From Aculops lycopersici (taxonomy: Eukaryota > Arthropoda > Arachnida > Trombidiformes > Eriophyidae), in NCBI GenBank assembly GCA_015350385.1, contig WNKI01000001.1:6848010-6912009 (forward strand): a stretch of DNA of 64,000 bases. The letters are read 5' to 3'. Positions 44,263-54,664 of the stretch are shown one piece after another. Under the pieces are notes generated by a model that was given only the letters and a program-made list of their open reading frames with translations, was not told the DNA's origin and did no database searches. The position numbers were made by a program, and so were the translations under genes. The number at the start of each line of letters is the position of its first letter. Position 1 is the first letter of the stretch.

Positions 44263-45728
44263 TTAGAACTGCATCGTTGAAACTACCTGGTAGGCTAGGA
44301 TAGAGGCGGCGCCGGTTGCAAAGGCCAAACAATTGGTTAGAATCGGTCCAGGCAGCCAAATCTTTCTATTCATTCCAAGTTGTGTCAGTAGAGTTAGGTT
44401 GCCGTCAGAATATGGGGGATATCTGCTTGAGCCAATCCATTCTAGAAGGGGATTAAAGCCTCGCTTCAAGACAGATCGCTGATTTGAGAAGGTGTCCAGA
44501 GAGTACTTTCCGTGATACTTTCCAAATCCACTATTGCCAACACCACCAAATGGTAAGGAAGTAGCTGAAATGTGTAAGATTGTATCATTTATACATACAC
44601 CACCAGACGAGGTTTGCTTCATAAATCTGTCTTGAATTTTACTTGAGTCCGAGAACACGTATAATGCCAATGGCTTCGGTCGCGAATTAATAATATCGAT
44701 GGCCTTTTGGGCGGATGAACAGGTGACAAATGGTAGAATGGGGCCAAATATCTCGTCTTGCATAATAGAATCGTCAGTAGCTACATCCNNNNNNNNNNNN
44801 NNNNNNNNCTGCAAAGTACGTAATCTGGAGCTATACAAGTCTGACCAGCGTTCAAAAATTTACCCCAAAACAATCGATTCCAAACTGCCTCGCGATCACA
44901 TACATCATCATCGATGTAAACTGGACTCTTTCCACCTAGCTCCAGGACTATGGGTGTCAAATTTTTGCTTGCAGCCGAGTAGACAGCCTTGCCACCATTC
45001 TCACCTCCAGTGTAGAATATATGGTCGAATTTATGCTCGGCCAACATGTACTGAGTGGTTGGTAAGTCGCAATTGACAACCTTGTAACAGGAAGTGTCCA
45101 AGTATTTGTTAAACAAATCGGCGACAACCTTTCCAGTATGGGGCGAGTGTTCTGACATCTTCATAATAACGGTATTTCCAGCTGCAATAGCTCCAGCAAC
45201 AGGTTGCAATGCCAATAGAAGCGGGTAATTCCAAGCGCCCATAACCAAAACAGTGCCAAGTGGTTCCTGTTGAACATATACCTGATCAAAGAATGTCAAT
45301 AGACTCTTACCCTTATTCTCTGGCTTTACAAAGTCATCAATCTGATTTTCTAACTCAATCAATTCATTGACTAAAAGGTTATATTCACACAAGAGGGTTT
45401 CAAATGAAGGTTTGTTCAAATCTGCTTTAAGCGCATTGCAAATGTCCTTCTTATTATCGTTAAGTAATTTCAGGAACTTCCTAAGTTGAGTCTTACGAAA
45501 CTTGACGTCTTTCGTCTTGCCATCTAGGAAAGCTTGCTTGGCCTCTTTAACAGCCTGATTGATTTCATTTGGTCCCATGAAAAAATCCAATTGTGACGAT
45601 TGGTCAAGTGTGCCGGACATCAGGTTGGTTTTTTTGTTTGTGTGAGTTTCGTCCGGTGTTTGTAAATTTGGCATCGAGATGAGAATGCGATCGGCATGGT
45701 CCGAGTTTGTTTGTGTTGGGGTGGTCAT
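44263..45728 (-). CDS. ALDH3A2: Fatty aldehyde dehydrogenase (ALDH3 family), interrupted by an assembly gap
   Basis: NAD-dependent oxidation of long-chain aldehydes at the ER membrane. The first part (45728 down to 44809) has VLVMGAWNYPLLLALQP, IMKMSEHSP, the NAD-binding FYTGGENGGKAV, the catalytic Glu in LELGGKSP and the nucleophile Cys in NAGQTCIAPDY. The second (44788 to 44263) has QDEIFGPILPFV, KPLALYVFS, TSSGGVCIND and FGGVGNSGFGKYHGK. It ends with a hydrophobic C-terminal anchor (LTNCLAFATGAASILAYQV), as in ALDH3A2. By comparison with the family roughly 70 residues are missing at the 20-N gap. The two parts are in different frames across the Ns, so the gap is not true to size. It has a longer N-terminus than human. 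Confidence 0.88.
44789..44808. other. Assembly gap (20 N) inside the ALDH gene
   Basis: 20-N placeholder between the catalytic-Cys segment and the cofactor-binding C-terminal segment. Confidence 0.98.
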
Positions 45729-48700
45729 GATGATGATTTTAAAATTAGCGTTGCAGGTTTGTATTGATCAAAAATCAGAGATTAGAGATTTGCATAGATG
45801 GTAGTTTGATTGATTATCAATATTGCGGTTGGTATTGGTTGTCGTTATATTGATGTTATTGGTGTTGATTTCGATGTGGATGGTGATTGTGAGTGTGATA
45901 ATTTTGATGATGATAGTGAGAGTAATATTATTGTTAAGGGAGTTATGTTAATCTAGTTGCTCTTGCTAAAAAGTACATGTGTTTCACGATTGTAATCTAG
46001 TTAGATAGGGATACACACACAACTTTTCGCTCGCTTTGTTTTCGCTACTTATGTTGGTAAGCTCACTCAGTCGCTTTCTCTCTCACTCGCTTGCTCATTT
46101 GACAAGAGTAATTTGGTTAGCTCACGCAAACCAGGAACAACCAGATTAGACGAAACATAGAGGAAAAGATACCAGTTCGCTTGGTGTTACAACTCGCGTT
46201 AGCACGGGACACTTGTTACTACTGCTTGTCATACGTAAGTTTTCCTGTCTTTCGTTTTCTGTCTGTAAGTGGTCTGCTCGTTCTAGTCGCTCGCTTCCTA
46301 TCCTGGCCTGTACCTTTCTCGCTTGCCAAATGCTCATCAATTCTGTTACTATAGTGCGAGTTAATGGTATCACAAACTTTCAAGCGTCTCTGGTAAGCTA
46401 GCAGGCCGGCGACGGCCTGCGCGAGTAGAGGGTTGCCAGATAGAAAGCGAGAGAATGGGACACTAACAGAGAGCCGGCCTAGTCAATATCACGAGTGCTG
46501 ATATCTTGTCGCTTGGAACTGAACCCAGAAGTAGCTCTCGCGGCGTCTTGTCAGTTGGCTTTGTCGGAGTTATTGTCTCCACTGGTAATCGAAAGAGTGA
46601 ATCAACCACAACAACAGTAACAACTACTACTGCAACCGCAACAGCAACATCGATGCTTTCCTATCAGTTGCGAGGTAAGACTGAGGCAACTGAGGCAACC
46701 GAAAGAGCGACAACCATATCTAGATGCCTGCTTCTGCTTCCACTCGCCACCTCGACTGTTCTTATTCTAAAGAGTCTTCGAAAGGCAAGATGGTTGTTGT
46801 GATTAAATATAACAACTGCAATTGCGATAACCATAGGACTGCTAAGATCATGCGAGAGGTTCCACAATCGTGCGCTTGCGCCAGACCAACCAAAGCTCCG
46901 CCAAAACGCAAAAGCTATCTTTTCGCTCTTTTATCTTTCTTCCTCCCTCTCCCCCTCTCTCTCCCTCTCTCTTTCTCGTTATCAATTTCTCTACCTCTCT
47001 ATTTCTCTCGTCTCATATCCATCTAAGATCCTTGGTTCAGGATAGAAATAGTGCTTTTCCAATACAGATACTAAAGGCGAAAATACTTACCTCGGTAACT
47101 TGGTCGCGTTCCATTGCCATTGCTTGCTGCCAGATGTTGTCTTTTTTTGATGTTTTTTGGGACAATTTTTTTTAGATTAATTTGATTCTAATTTACACAA
47201 ATCTATAGCCTATAATTTACATTAAGATAGGAGATTCAGTCGACGTTATGGTTTCAAACATCAGATAAAGGGTTATTTTTATGCAATGTTTTCGAGTTTC
47301 TTCGCCCACATTGGCCCATCACTACCCACACCAATGGCATGTAGTTCCTAAAAAACTAGTTGCAAGAGAAAGTGCACACAGATCAGGCGCACAGCTGATT
47401 TTTCTACAGAAGTCAATGGTGAATCTTGCACTCATCGCATGGAATGGCAATGAAACTTTCGAGAACCCATCTATCCGATAAGCCTCTTTGACTCTCCCTC
47501 CACAAAGCAGCGGCAGCAACAGATTACCTTACCACTTCTGTCAACATCTCACCTGCTCCACCGAAATGCGTATAAATTTAGTGATCTTGGTAGTAGAAGT
47601 AGAGGTGGTGGTGGTGGTGGTGCTATGCCAACTGGAAGGGATTGAAAATCGATAAGCGATGTCGAGTTGCAATCCCGAATCCATCCTCGGTATCAGATAT
47701 CAAAATTTAGCCACCAGCACCAAGTTAACTTTTTTTCTCTTCAACTCAATGGAAATCGGTTTTCTACAGATGGACAAAATGAAGACAACAACAACAGAAC
47801 ACTAATGATAGGATGAAAACAAAAACAACATCTAGATTTCCATTCGCTCCATCCTTTTGAGGCCGGTCGTTGCGCTCGGAGCTAGCTAATCAATGCCTGG
47901 CAAGTGTGCTAACTAATTGTACATGAACTCGAGGTTCTACTATTTTGTGCACATACAATGCCATACAGGTCTCTCGAGCTCATTTACACCACAACCGTAA
48001 CCGCAGCTAAGCGCCCGAGTAACTCAATGTTATAAGCTCAGGTAGAGAGATAGCAGGGTAGGATATCCGCTCAAGTGCGCAGTTGGCTCGCCAATCAACA
48101 AGTGGTCCCCTCGCTGGCGCGTGAGTTTGCGTACCCTCAAGACGTAGATCCATCATTCGAGCCTCTCGCACTAGCCAAAGATAAACCTCCTTACTTATCC
48201 AGGTGCAAGTTTTTGAGTCAGTATGTTGCGCGAGCTTAGCTAACAAGTGTTCACGCAAGACTGGTCGTTGGAGGTGGTGGTGACGGCGGCGTAAATGACG
48301 CCATCACATTGTGACGAGTTCATTTGAGTCATGACGGTAGAGCTACACGCAAGGTGAAGAGAGAAGTTGCACTCGTACAGAATATTGTTCGTGGAAGTGG
48401 AAGGTTGATTTTTAAGCTCATATTAGGTACAAGAGTGCAAATCAGTGTTGAAACGGATGCTCTACCGTAGCTAGACTTGCCTAATGGTCAATTTGTTCAT
48501 TCCATGAACAACGATAATGATCTCAATTTCTAAAATCCAGGATAAACTCCAATAAGATCGACAAACTTCCACTTGTTGGAGCAAACTTGAACTCTGAAAC
48601 GTGGTGCAAATCATCTAAACCAATATACGTGTAGACGAAGGACAACAGGGGGTCTACAGAGGCTCAGTGAGTTAGTTTTGAGTTCGATGCTCAACGAACT

Positions 48701-49981
48701 CCAGCCCGAGGGGGGGGGAGGAGGTCATTAATCGATTTTCTCTGTGAGCTCGACACTTGAAAAGCGATCTTGTTGTCAAATAGAGGGACATGGACTCCTT
48801 GCATGAATTCGGTCGAATTGGCAAACTTTTGGCAGGTGAGCTAAGTTATAGATGGAAACAGGTGCAAGAACCCTTCCGCGTTGAATCTCGCTCGCGCGCC
48901 TGTCCATTTTTCGCACAGAGCAACCTGTTGGCACGAAGACATTGGTGCGGCTTCCAAGTATGACCCAACCGAGGTGCAAGCCTAGTAAAATTAAGAACAG
49001 GTAGCAGTGAACATGGCTTGGCAAGTAGCCGCTCAAATCGATTCATTTCATTCCATCTTGCTGTCGCTCGTTTCAAGCGCAATTGCAAACAAGCCAATAA
49101 ATGGTCGGCCCTCCCTTCCCTTTTTCTATCAGCCGAGCTAATTTCCTCCCGCCTGACTGCCTACTTGCCTGCTATCCATCTGACAGTCGAAGCTCACTAT
49201 GTCGAAATCCGCTTCTCTTCAATTTTTGTTCTCCGTTCCAACTTCTTCCACTGTAGCTTTTAAACTAGGAGTAATCTTTCTTTATCCCTTCTGCCACGAT
49301 TTGAAAGAACAAAATTAGCGCTCTTTTACGAGCCAACGACCCCAGATCCAAGTCCGACCACGCACTTGAAGGAGAGAGTGCAATGGCTATTCTAAAATTT
49401 ACAAGCACGAAAAGTGTAGATATCATTGAGGAAAGCTCGACTACCTGTCTAGGTAAATCCTAGTTTGCCCTTTGAGTTAACGAATCGCACCAGAGCAGGT
49501 GAGCTAAGTCGACAGCCTAGACCTTTCTCCCGCTCGTCTCTCGATAGTTCGACGTTTGGAATTACTCAAAAAGAAACTTGACAGACTGATAGTAAACTAA
49601 TTTGGTACCTTAGGACCTTGCTTCTCGTGACTATATTGATATTGTGGTGGTAGTCTCGACTGTGGAACTGTCAACATCATAATAAGGATGGATGTCATGG
49701 CAGCCGAATTTTTCTTTGCATTCCTGAGATAATAGACCCTAAATCAACATCGATCATTGCAAACAGTCGGCTCTCGAGAAGTTTTATGCAAAATTCTCTC
49801 AGATGATGAAGCAACTTGGACTTAATAATATATTGATTTGCATTGTAGAAAATGTCTCATCAAGATTCAACCATAACACAATCGACGAAAATGACTGTCT
49901 TAAAAATAAGTAAACAGAAAGTATCAAACTAGCGTCGTCATGGACAACCACTTGTCATGTCACTGTTTAGTGCCGTAGTTT
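45729..49981. other. Long gene-poor region
   Basis: No coding exon or RNA gene could be supported in 4.2 kb. It contains TGAT/GTT-rich sequence (45830-45950), a pyrimidine tract (46920-47010) and a G run near 48711-48719. Donor-like CAG/GTGAGCTAAG occurs twice (48835 and 49498). It resembles 1-8354 in style and may contain regulatory sequence or untranslated exons. Confidence 0.5.
46920..47010. repeat. Polypyrimidine (CT-rich) tract
   Basis: About 90 bp almost purely of C and T with CTCTCT and CCCTCT units. Confidence 0.75.
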
Positions 49982-50014
49982 TATTACATCCTCGCTCGAT
50001 GCGAGGATGTAGTA
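49982..50014. repeat. Perfect short hairpin
   Basis: TATTACATCCTCGC and GCGAGGATGTAGTA pair over 14 bp (one T/C position, G.U in RNA) around a 5-base loop TCGAT. It stands alone, just beside the decayed PICK1 copy. Confidence 0.7.
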
Positions 50015-50288
50015 AAGTGGGATGACAAGAAAGGCACAAATTTACCTGGATATTTGATATTCTTGAGATCAGACTAACTTTAAGCGGTAGATGGCATGTA
50101 CCAACAATTTTTTCCCAATGAACCAGGAAATTTTGTGATCGCGACATTGCTAGATTCATTTGAGTGTGGTTTTTAGGAAAGCTTCAATGTTTACCGATCT
50201 CTCGATAGATCCTTAGATGTATAGTAATCGAAACGAACCAAATCGACTCTGGGCTCATCGTGGTTGTCATAGACGTTATTGTTCTTTT

Positions 50289-50818
50289 CTAGAAATCGAA
50301 TGTTCTAGTACCTTCCGACGATTGACCTTGCACCCGGACTGGCGAGCGAATGTATTTATCAAAACCACCAAAAACAATTCGTATTCCATCTAGTGAATCG
50401 ACCCGATACCTTTCCAACAAACGGTTGATCTCAGCCAATACTTTACTCGACTTGCTTGCAACAACCTTCACTCCGTGAAGACATCTTCGAAAACATGAGC
50501 TCATTCCAGTCAAATTCATCCAGACGCTTCACTCGGTTATCATTGCAGAATATTGCTGATAGTGCAGATCGGCAGTTGACGTCATCTTATGTGAGACGGG
50601 GAATCAATTTTTCGTAACAAACTTGCTTCCCTGGATCGCTTGGGCAACTTCAGATTTGGTTGAACCCTTGACAGGGTTGCCGTTGATAGCTGTAATCTCG
50701 TCACCTGGTTCAAGAGTTCCCTCGTTGGCTGTGGGTGTGTTATCGAATATTTGAACTACATATGAACATGGACAACTTGGAGCTCCGCCTCCAATGCTGA
50801 TACCAATCAACTTAAGGT
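50289..50818 (-). pseudogene. Broken partial copy of PICK1
   Basis: 50622-50807 is nearly identical (about 4 differences by eye plus a 3-bp deletion) to 53350-53536 of the intact PICK1 and still encodes the PDZ core (GISIGGGAPSCPC, VVQIFDNTPTANEG, EITAINGNPVKG). Downstream on the same strand, 50289-50600 matches the start of the PICK1 BAR region only at low identity, with an internal deletion and several frame breaks (for example VDSLDGIRIVFGGFDKYI against VDLLNGVRTVLGDLDTYI). The N-terminal coding part is absent. It cannot encode a PICK1 protein. Confidence 0.8.
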
Positions 50819-50834
50819 GGCCGTTGTCTCATTA

Positions 50835-51230
50835 CCTAGGGAACATTAAAGCAACGCCGCCACTATTATTGTTGTTCTTGCCAAATCTGATACGTAGCTG
50901 GAGATTTGGCAGCTTGGCGTACTCATCGCCACTCATACTCAACCCGATAATATCCTTAATTGTTTAGGCGACTTGAGGGTTAACTCGCGATCATCAACCA
51001 ACAAGGTCTGATTCTCATTCATGTCAAACTAAGTGGGCGTGGCCATTAGTTGCGGAATCAATATCATAAGTTCGCGGGACCATCGGTGCGGGTTCAGGCG
51101 GGAGGTGAGCTCTCTGGCTTTCGTTCGAAGCGTAGACGTATGGTTCCTCTGGTAGAGCTTTGAGGTCATGAGCGGTACGATCAATTAAGCTTTTATCATC
51201 TTTTCCATAGTTGTAAGATTGCTTACACAG
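50835..51230 (-). pseudogene. Unidentified decayed coding fragment
   Basis: Read on the minus strand, protein-like sequence appears in pieces: HDLKALPEEPYVYASNESQ, then PPEPAPMVPRTYDIDSATNG, a stop with a frame change, then NENQTLLVDDRELTLKSPKQ. After a second one-base shift near 50956 it reads GDEYAKLPNLQLRIRFGK and ends at a donor-like CCTAG/GTAATGAG. It does not match any part of PICK1 and I cannot name the family. One stop and two shifts argue for a pseudogene or sequencing errors in a real exon. Confidence 0.45.
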
Positions 51231-52221
51231 TTTACATTAGTGACCTCTTTCATTTCTACCGCTATAACACACCGACAGAAATCATCTCTGGTCATCTATG
51301 TCAACCCTCTTTCGCAACTCTGAGCTTGTAAACATTGATTTAGACATCAAGTTCTTCTCACGTCATCCTCATCCAGTCCATGAGTTAATTCTAACTGCTA
51401 GGCCTCTCGCTTTTTGTGAGTCCTTTTGCCAAGATGATGCCGCTGCCCTCAACATGTCGCCTTCCCGATAGGACCCGGGTTAGCTTTCAGATTGATGGAT
51501 TAGAATGCTTAAAAACACATGCAAAGATCTCAGATGGCTCTTATTGGCAATTGAATGTATTAGTGATTAAGAAAATTTCGAACGAGATTGAGCAACTTAT
51601 TTTGGCAATTATATTCATGGCAATAGTCGGTTTTGACTGATTTGGCCTACAAGTGGCCAGAATCAGTATTGAGATATCAAATTCTAAGGACCCTAGGTGC
51701 TGACCGGAAGATCCGATAAGCACGAGCTTTATTCGTATCCTCCACATCAACCAGCTTGCCCAGGGTCAAGAGATATTCAGTGAAGAGATAACCAGGGCTG
51801 TTTTTAATGCAAACAATCTGTCGACTTATGGGTCTCGAGTCGAACGCTGCCAACAGAGCATAAGTCGGACGACAAAATGTCAATTGAGGCACAGCAAATC
51901 ATGGGCGACTTGGAACAAATTAGCCGATAAGACTAGAGATATTCTACCGCGCTTATCGAGATCCTCTATAGGCGCAGCAATAGTCCATGATCACAATACC
52001 GCCGCCCAAGCACAACGCAGCCACCTGTAACCATTACCACGACCTTCCGATAAAATTTGAAAGCGCTTGCGCAGAAAACTGATTTTTCGCACAGGAAATA
52101 CCTTATGCATTCTATCGACCCCCTCAAAATTTCAACAACTAACTCCAAATATTTCGGGAGTTATTCGGGAAAAAAGTTGTCTAAAATAGCTGTGAAACCC
52201 TGTAGTTTTAATTTAATATTA
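51231..52221. other. Region between decayed fragments and PICK1
   Basis: A 71-codon minus-strand frame (51892-51677; contains TLGKLVDVEDTNKARAYRIF) looks weakly protein-like and may be another decayed fragment, but I cannot support it. ATTAAA on the minus strand near 52213 is a likely PICK1 poly(A) signal. Confidence 0.4.
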
Positions 52222-53694
52222 TTAGTCACTTAGCAGATCCTTAGGATGGTCCTCGATACGGATGAGATCGGCTTGGGACTCATTGTTGTTTTTGTTGTTA
52301 GTTTCTGTATTGTTGTTGTTCTTTTCCGTCTCATCAACATTCTCAACTCCAAAGACATCCAGCAAGTCTATAATATCGACAGTTCTAGAAGCCTCATCCC
52401 CAGCAACGACCGTCTCCGCAGAACAAGTTTCATTCACTTCGCTGGTCTCTCGCGAAGTATCAGCCTCCAAACTTCCGCTACTATCGTTCTGTTCGGTGAG
52501 ATCTTGATCGTCTGTATAGTTGAAATCAAAACATTGCGACAAATCCATGTCTAAGGGAAACCGCTTACATTGCTTGAATAACTTCAAACAGACGCTATTA
52601 TAATTATGCAACGCCGAAACCATCTTAAGAAGTTGAGATGATAAATGCTGGACGTGTTTCTGATCTAGTAGTTCTATCTTTTGAGTCACATCGGATCGGA
52701 GTTTAGAGAATCCTTGGCGAGCTTTCTGGCGAGCCCTCAACACAAGCCGATACTCATAGTTTCCCGTTTCAACTCTATGCAACGGTTCATGCATAGAACA
52801 ATAATCCTTCTCCTCATCGTCCATTTCTTTTACTTTCAAACAATAGGATAGATACTCAAACTTGATATTCTCATACTTCTTGACAGTCAATCTTGTATCT
52901 GGAATGGCCTTGTGAATGTATGTATCCAAATCACCTAAGACAGTTCGAACACCATTTAGTAAATCGACTCCATACTTTTCGAACAATCGGTGGATTTCGC
53001 CGAATCTTCTCAAAGCTTCGCCTGCCTCTGGTTGTTTCTCGCGACAGCCTATTTCCGTGAATACATCCCCGAAGTCGCGATAGATTTTATTCAACTCATA
53101 AAATGCCTTAAAGGTATTCCTGGTTCGCTCCCTGATCTCAGAGTACATCAGCTCATTGCGTTCCAGTTCATCCAAACGCTTCACTAGATTATCATTGCAT
53201 AATATCGCCCGACTTAGACCAAATGCATCGGCAGTTGATGAGCTTATATTGTCCGTTAGACGGTGCTTCAATTTCTTCAAAACAATGTCCAACGATTTGG
53301 CTTTGGCTAGATCTACATGTAACTTGTTGTAATTTATCGTTACAAACTCCTTGCTTCCCTGGATTGCTTGAGCAACTTCAGATTTGGTTAAACCCTTGAC
53401 AGGGTTGCCGTTGATAGCTGTAATCTCGTCACCTGGTTCAAGAGTTCCCTCGTTGGCTGTGGGTGTGTTATCGAATATTTGAACTACATATAAACATGGA
53501 CAACTTGGAGCTCCGCCTCCAATGCTGATACCAATCAAATTTGAGTCATCTTTCTTGATTTTAACCTGGCCTGAGGTAACTGTCATTCCGAGACGATCCT
53601 CTTCACAAGCGTACATTTCCTGATAAAAAGCTGGATCATACATAGCGGTCATGTGAGGATCGAAAAGCATTTGGTGCGACATGGAAAGGGACAT
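52222..53694 (-). CDS. PICK1: PICK1, PDZ and BAR domain scaffold
   Basis: 490 residues, ATG at 53694 (the frame is open to a TTG at 53697), single exon. Peripheral membrane scaffold that binds C-termini of receptors and PKC-alpha and bends membranes during vesicle traffic. The PDZ domain is at about 46-130, with the family's KKDDSNLIGISIGGG loop including the Lys-Asp pair. The linker has SLDIVLKKLKHRL. The BAR domain at about 150-365 has TADAFGLSRAILCND, AFYELNKIYRDFGDVF, KAIPDTRLTVKKY, FEYLSYCLKVKEMDDEE and LLDQKHVQ. The C-terminal tail is acidic and Asn-rich, as in other PICK1 proteins. The N-terminal ~45 residues include a Met-rich stretch. A broken copy lies 1.4 kb downstream. Confidence 0.94.
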   Translation of the reverse strand: MSLSMSHQMLFDPHMTAMYDPAFYQEMYACEEDRLGMTVTSGQVKIKKDDSNLIGISIGGGAPSCPCLYVVQIFDNTPTANEGTLEPGDEITAINGNPVKGLTKSEVAQAIQGSKEFVTINYNKLHVDLAKAKSLDIVLKKLKHRLTDNISSSTADAFGLSRAILCNDNLVKRLDELERNELMYSEIRERTRNTFKAFYELNKIYRDFGDVFTEIGCREKQPEAGEALRRFGEIHRLFEKYGVDLLNGVRTVLGDLDTYIHKAIPDTRLTVKKYENIKFEYLSYCLKVKEMDDEEKDYCSMHEPLHRVETGNYEYRLVLRARQKARQGFSKLRSDVTQKIELLDQKHVQHLSSQLLKMVSALHNYNSVCLKLFKQCKRFPLDMDLSQCFDFNYTDDQDLTEQNDSSGSLEADTSRETSEVNETCSAETVVAGDEASRTVDIIDLLDVFGVENVDETEKNNNNTETNNKNNNESQADLIRIEDHPKDLLSD

Positions 53695-54104
53695 CAAGAT
53701 TTATGCTGGTTAATATGGTATTAATGTTCGTGATAGACAGTTAATAAATAGAGTTGGTGATAAATAGAAGTTGTTCTGTGTTTACAATAGATATGAAGCT
53801 GACATGTCGAGGTAGTGATACTATGTAGGCCATAGTCGAGCGCGTCCACCTGGTGGAGAGGAGCGTTTAACGCTCGCTAGGTAAAGCATATGGACACTTG
53901 TTCAGTGAAGTGAAAGTGGTGCATTCGACTTATGTAATACATGGTGGGTAAGGGCTATGATGATAACTAACTTGCGACAAGTGTGAGAGAGATGCAGAAT
54001 TTTGGTGGATGAATTTGTTGGCAACTATTGTTGATGCTACCAAATAGTACGGCTGGAATTATCGCAACTCTCATGAGTTCGAGTTCTTTTGCAGATAACT
54101 TGCA
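53695..54104. other. PICK1 upstream region
   Basis: 410 bp with no supported coding sequence; presumably the PICK1 promoter. Confidence 0.5.
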
Positions 54105-54356
54105 TCAATTTTTGTTTTGTTCCACAGTTTGTTTAGTTGATTCGCATCTCCTTCCGTTTCGACGGAATATCAAGTCATCCAATTCTGATTGAAGTTCCGA
54201 AATTCGATCATTCTTTCTCTGAATCTCGGCCTTCGCCGTCCTGTATAGAGTTGATATGTTAGCCTTTAAAACAGTATTTATCTTTGTCAACTCGGCTATC
54301 CTCTTCTCGGCCTCCTGCAGAGCAACATTTATATCATTCTCACTGTCTTGTTCCAT
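54105..54356 (-). CDS. Small coiled-coil protein similar to the FLASH N-terminal segment
   Basis: 83 residues from ATG at 54356 to TGA. Predicted to be one long helix/coiled coil (residues 8-68): heptad-like LQEAEKRIAELTKINTVLKA, then NISTLYRTAKAEIQRKNDRI. The latter closely resembles, as I recall it, the N-terminal coiled coil of FLASH/CASP8AP2, a histone pre-mRNA processing factor ([20 protein letters not shown]). The rest of FLASH is absent and only 410 bp separate it from PICK1, so this is either a mini-protein or one exon of a gene I could not complete. It is divergent from PIGU with 308 bp between starts. Confidence 0.5.
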   Translation of the reverse strand: MEQDSENDINVALQEAEKRIAELTKINTVLKANISTLYRTAKAEIQRKNDRISELQSELDDLIFRRNGRRCESTKQTVEQNKN

Positions 54357-54664
54357 GTTATTTAGTTTGTGTATCTAATGCCAGTCCAAAATAACTATCA
54401 AGTTAATACGATATAATTTATGCACCAGGCGCTTCAGAGCGCTGCAACAAGCATTTTTAGCTGTCACTCTCTACGCGGCCTCACAACAGTACTAGCGCCT
54501 TCCCTGTTGGCCGCAATTCGATGTGTTATAAATTTGAACATTAACGTGGTCACTCTCGGCCATGATCTTGCAAGACATGAGGTAGCATGTTGATTAACTT
54601 ATTCTAAATCTATCCTTTACTAAATTTAAGCACTTGTTACATTTATTACTTCTCAATATTCAAG

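Noticed and set aside
1043..49505. Recurring CAGGTGAGC strings (near 1043, 6548, 48835, 49498)
   Set aside because: They could be E-boxes or splice donors of untranslated exons, but four hits in long non-coding DNA are too few to claim either.
51677..51892. 71-codon minus-strand frame (KLVDVEDTNKARAYRIF)
   Set aside because: It looks slightly protein-like, but no family is recognised, no splice context fits and it lies in a decayed region.
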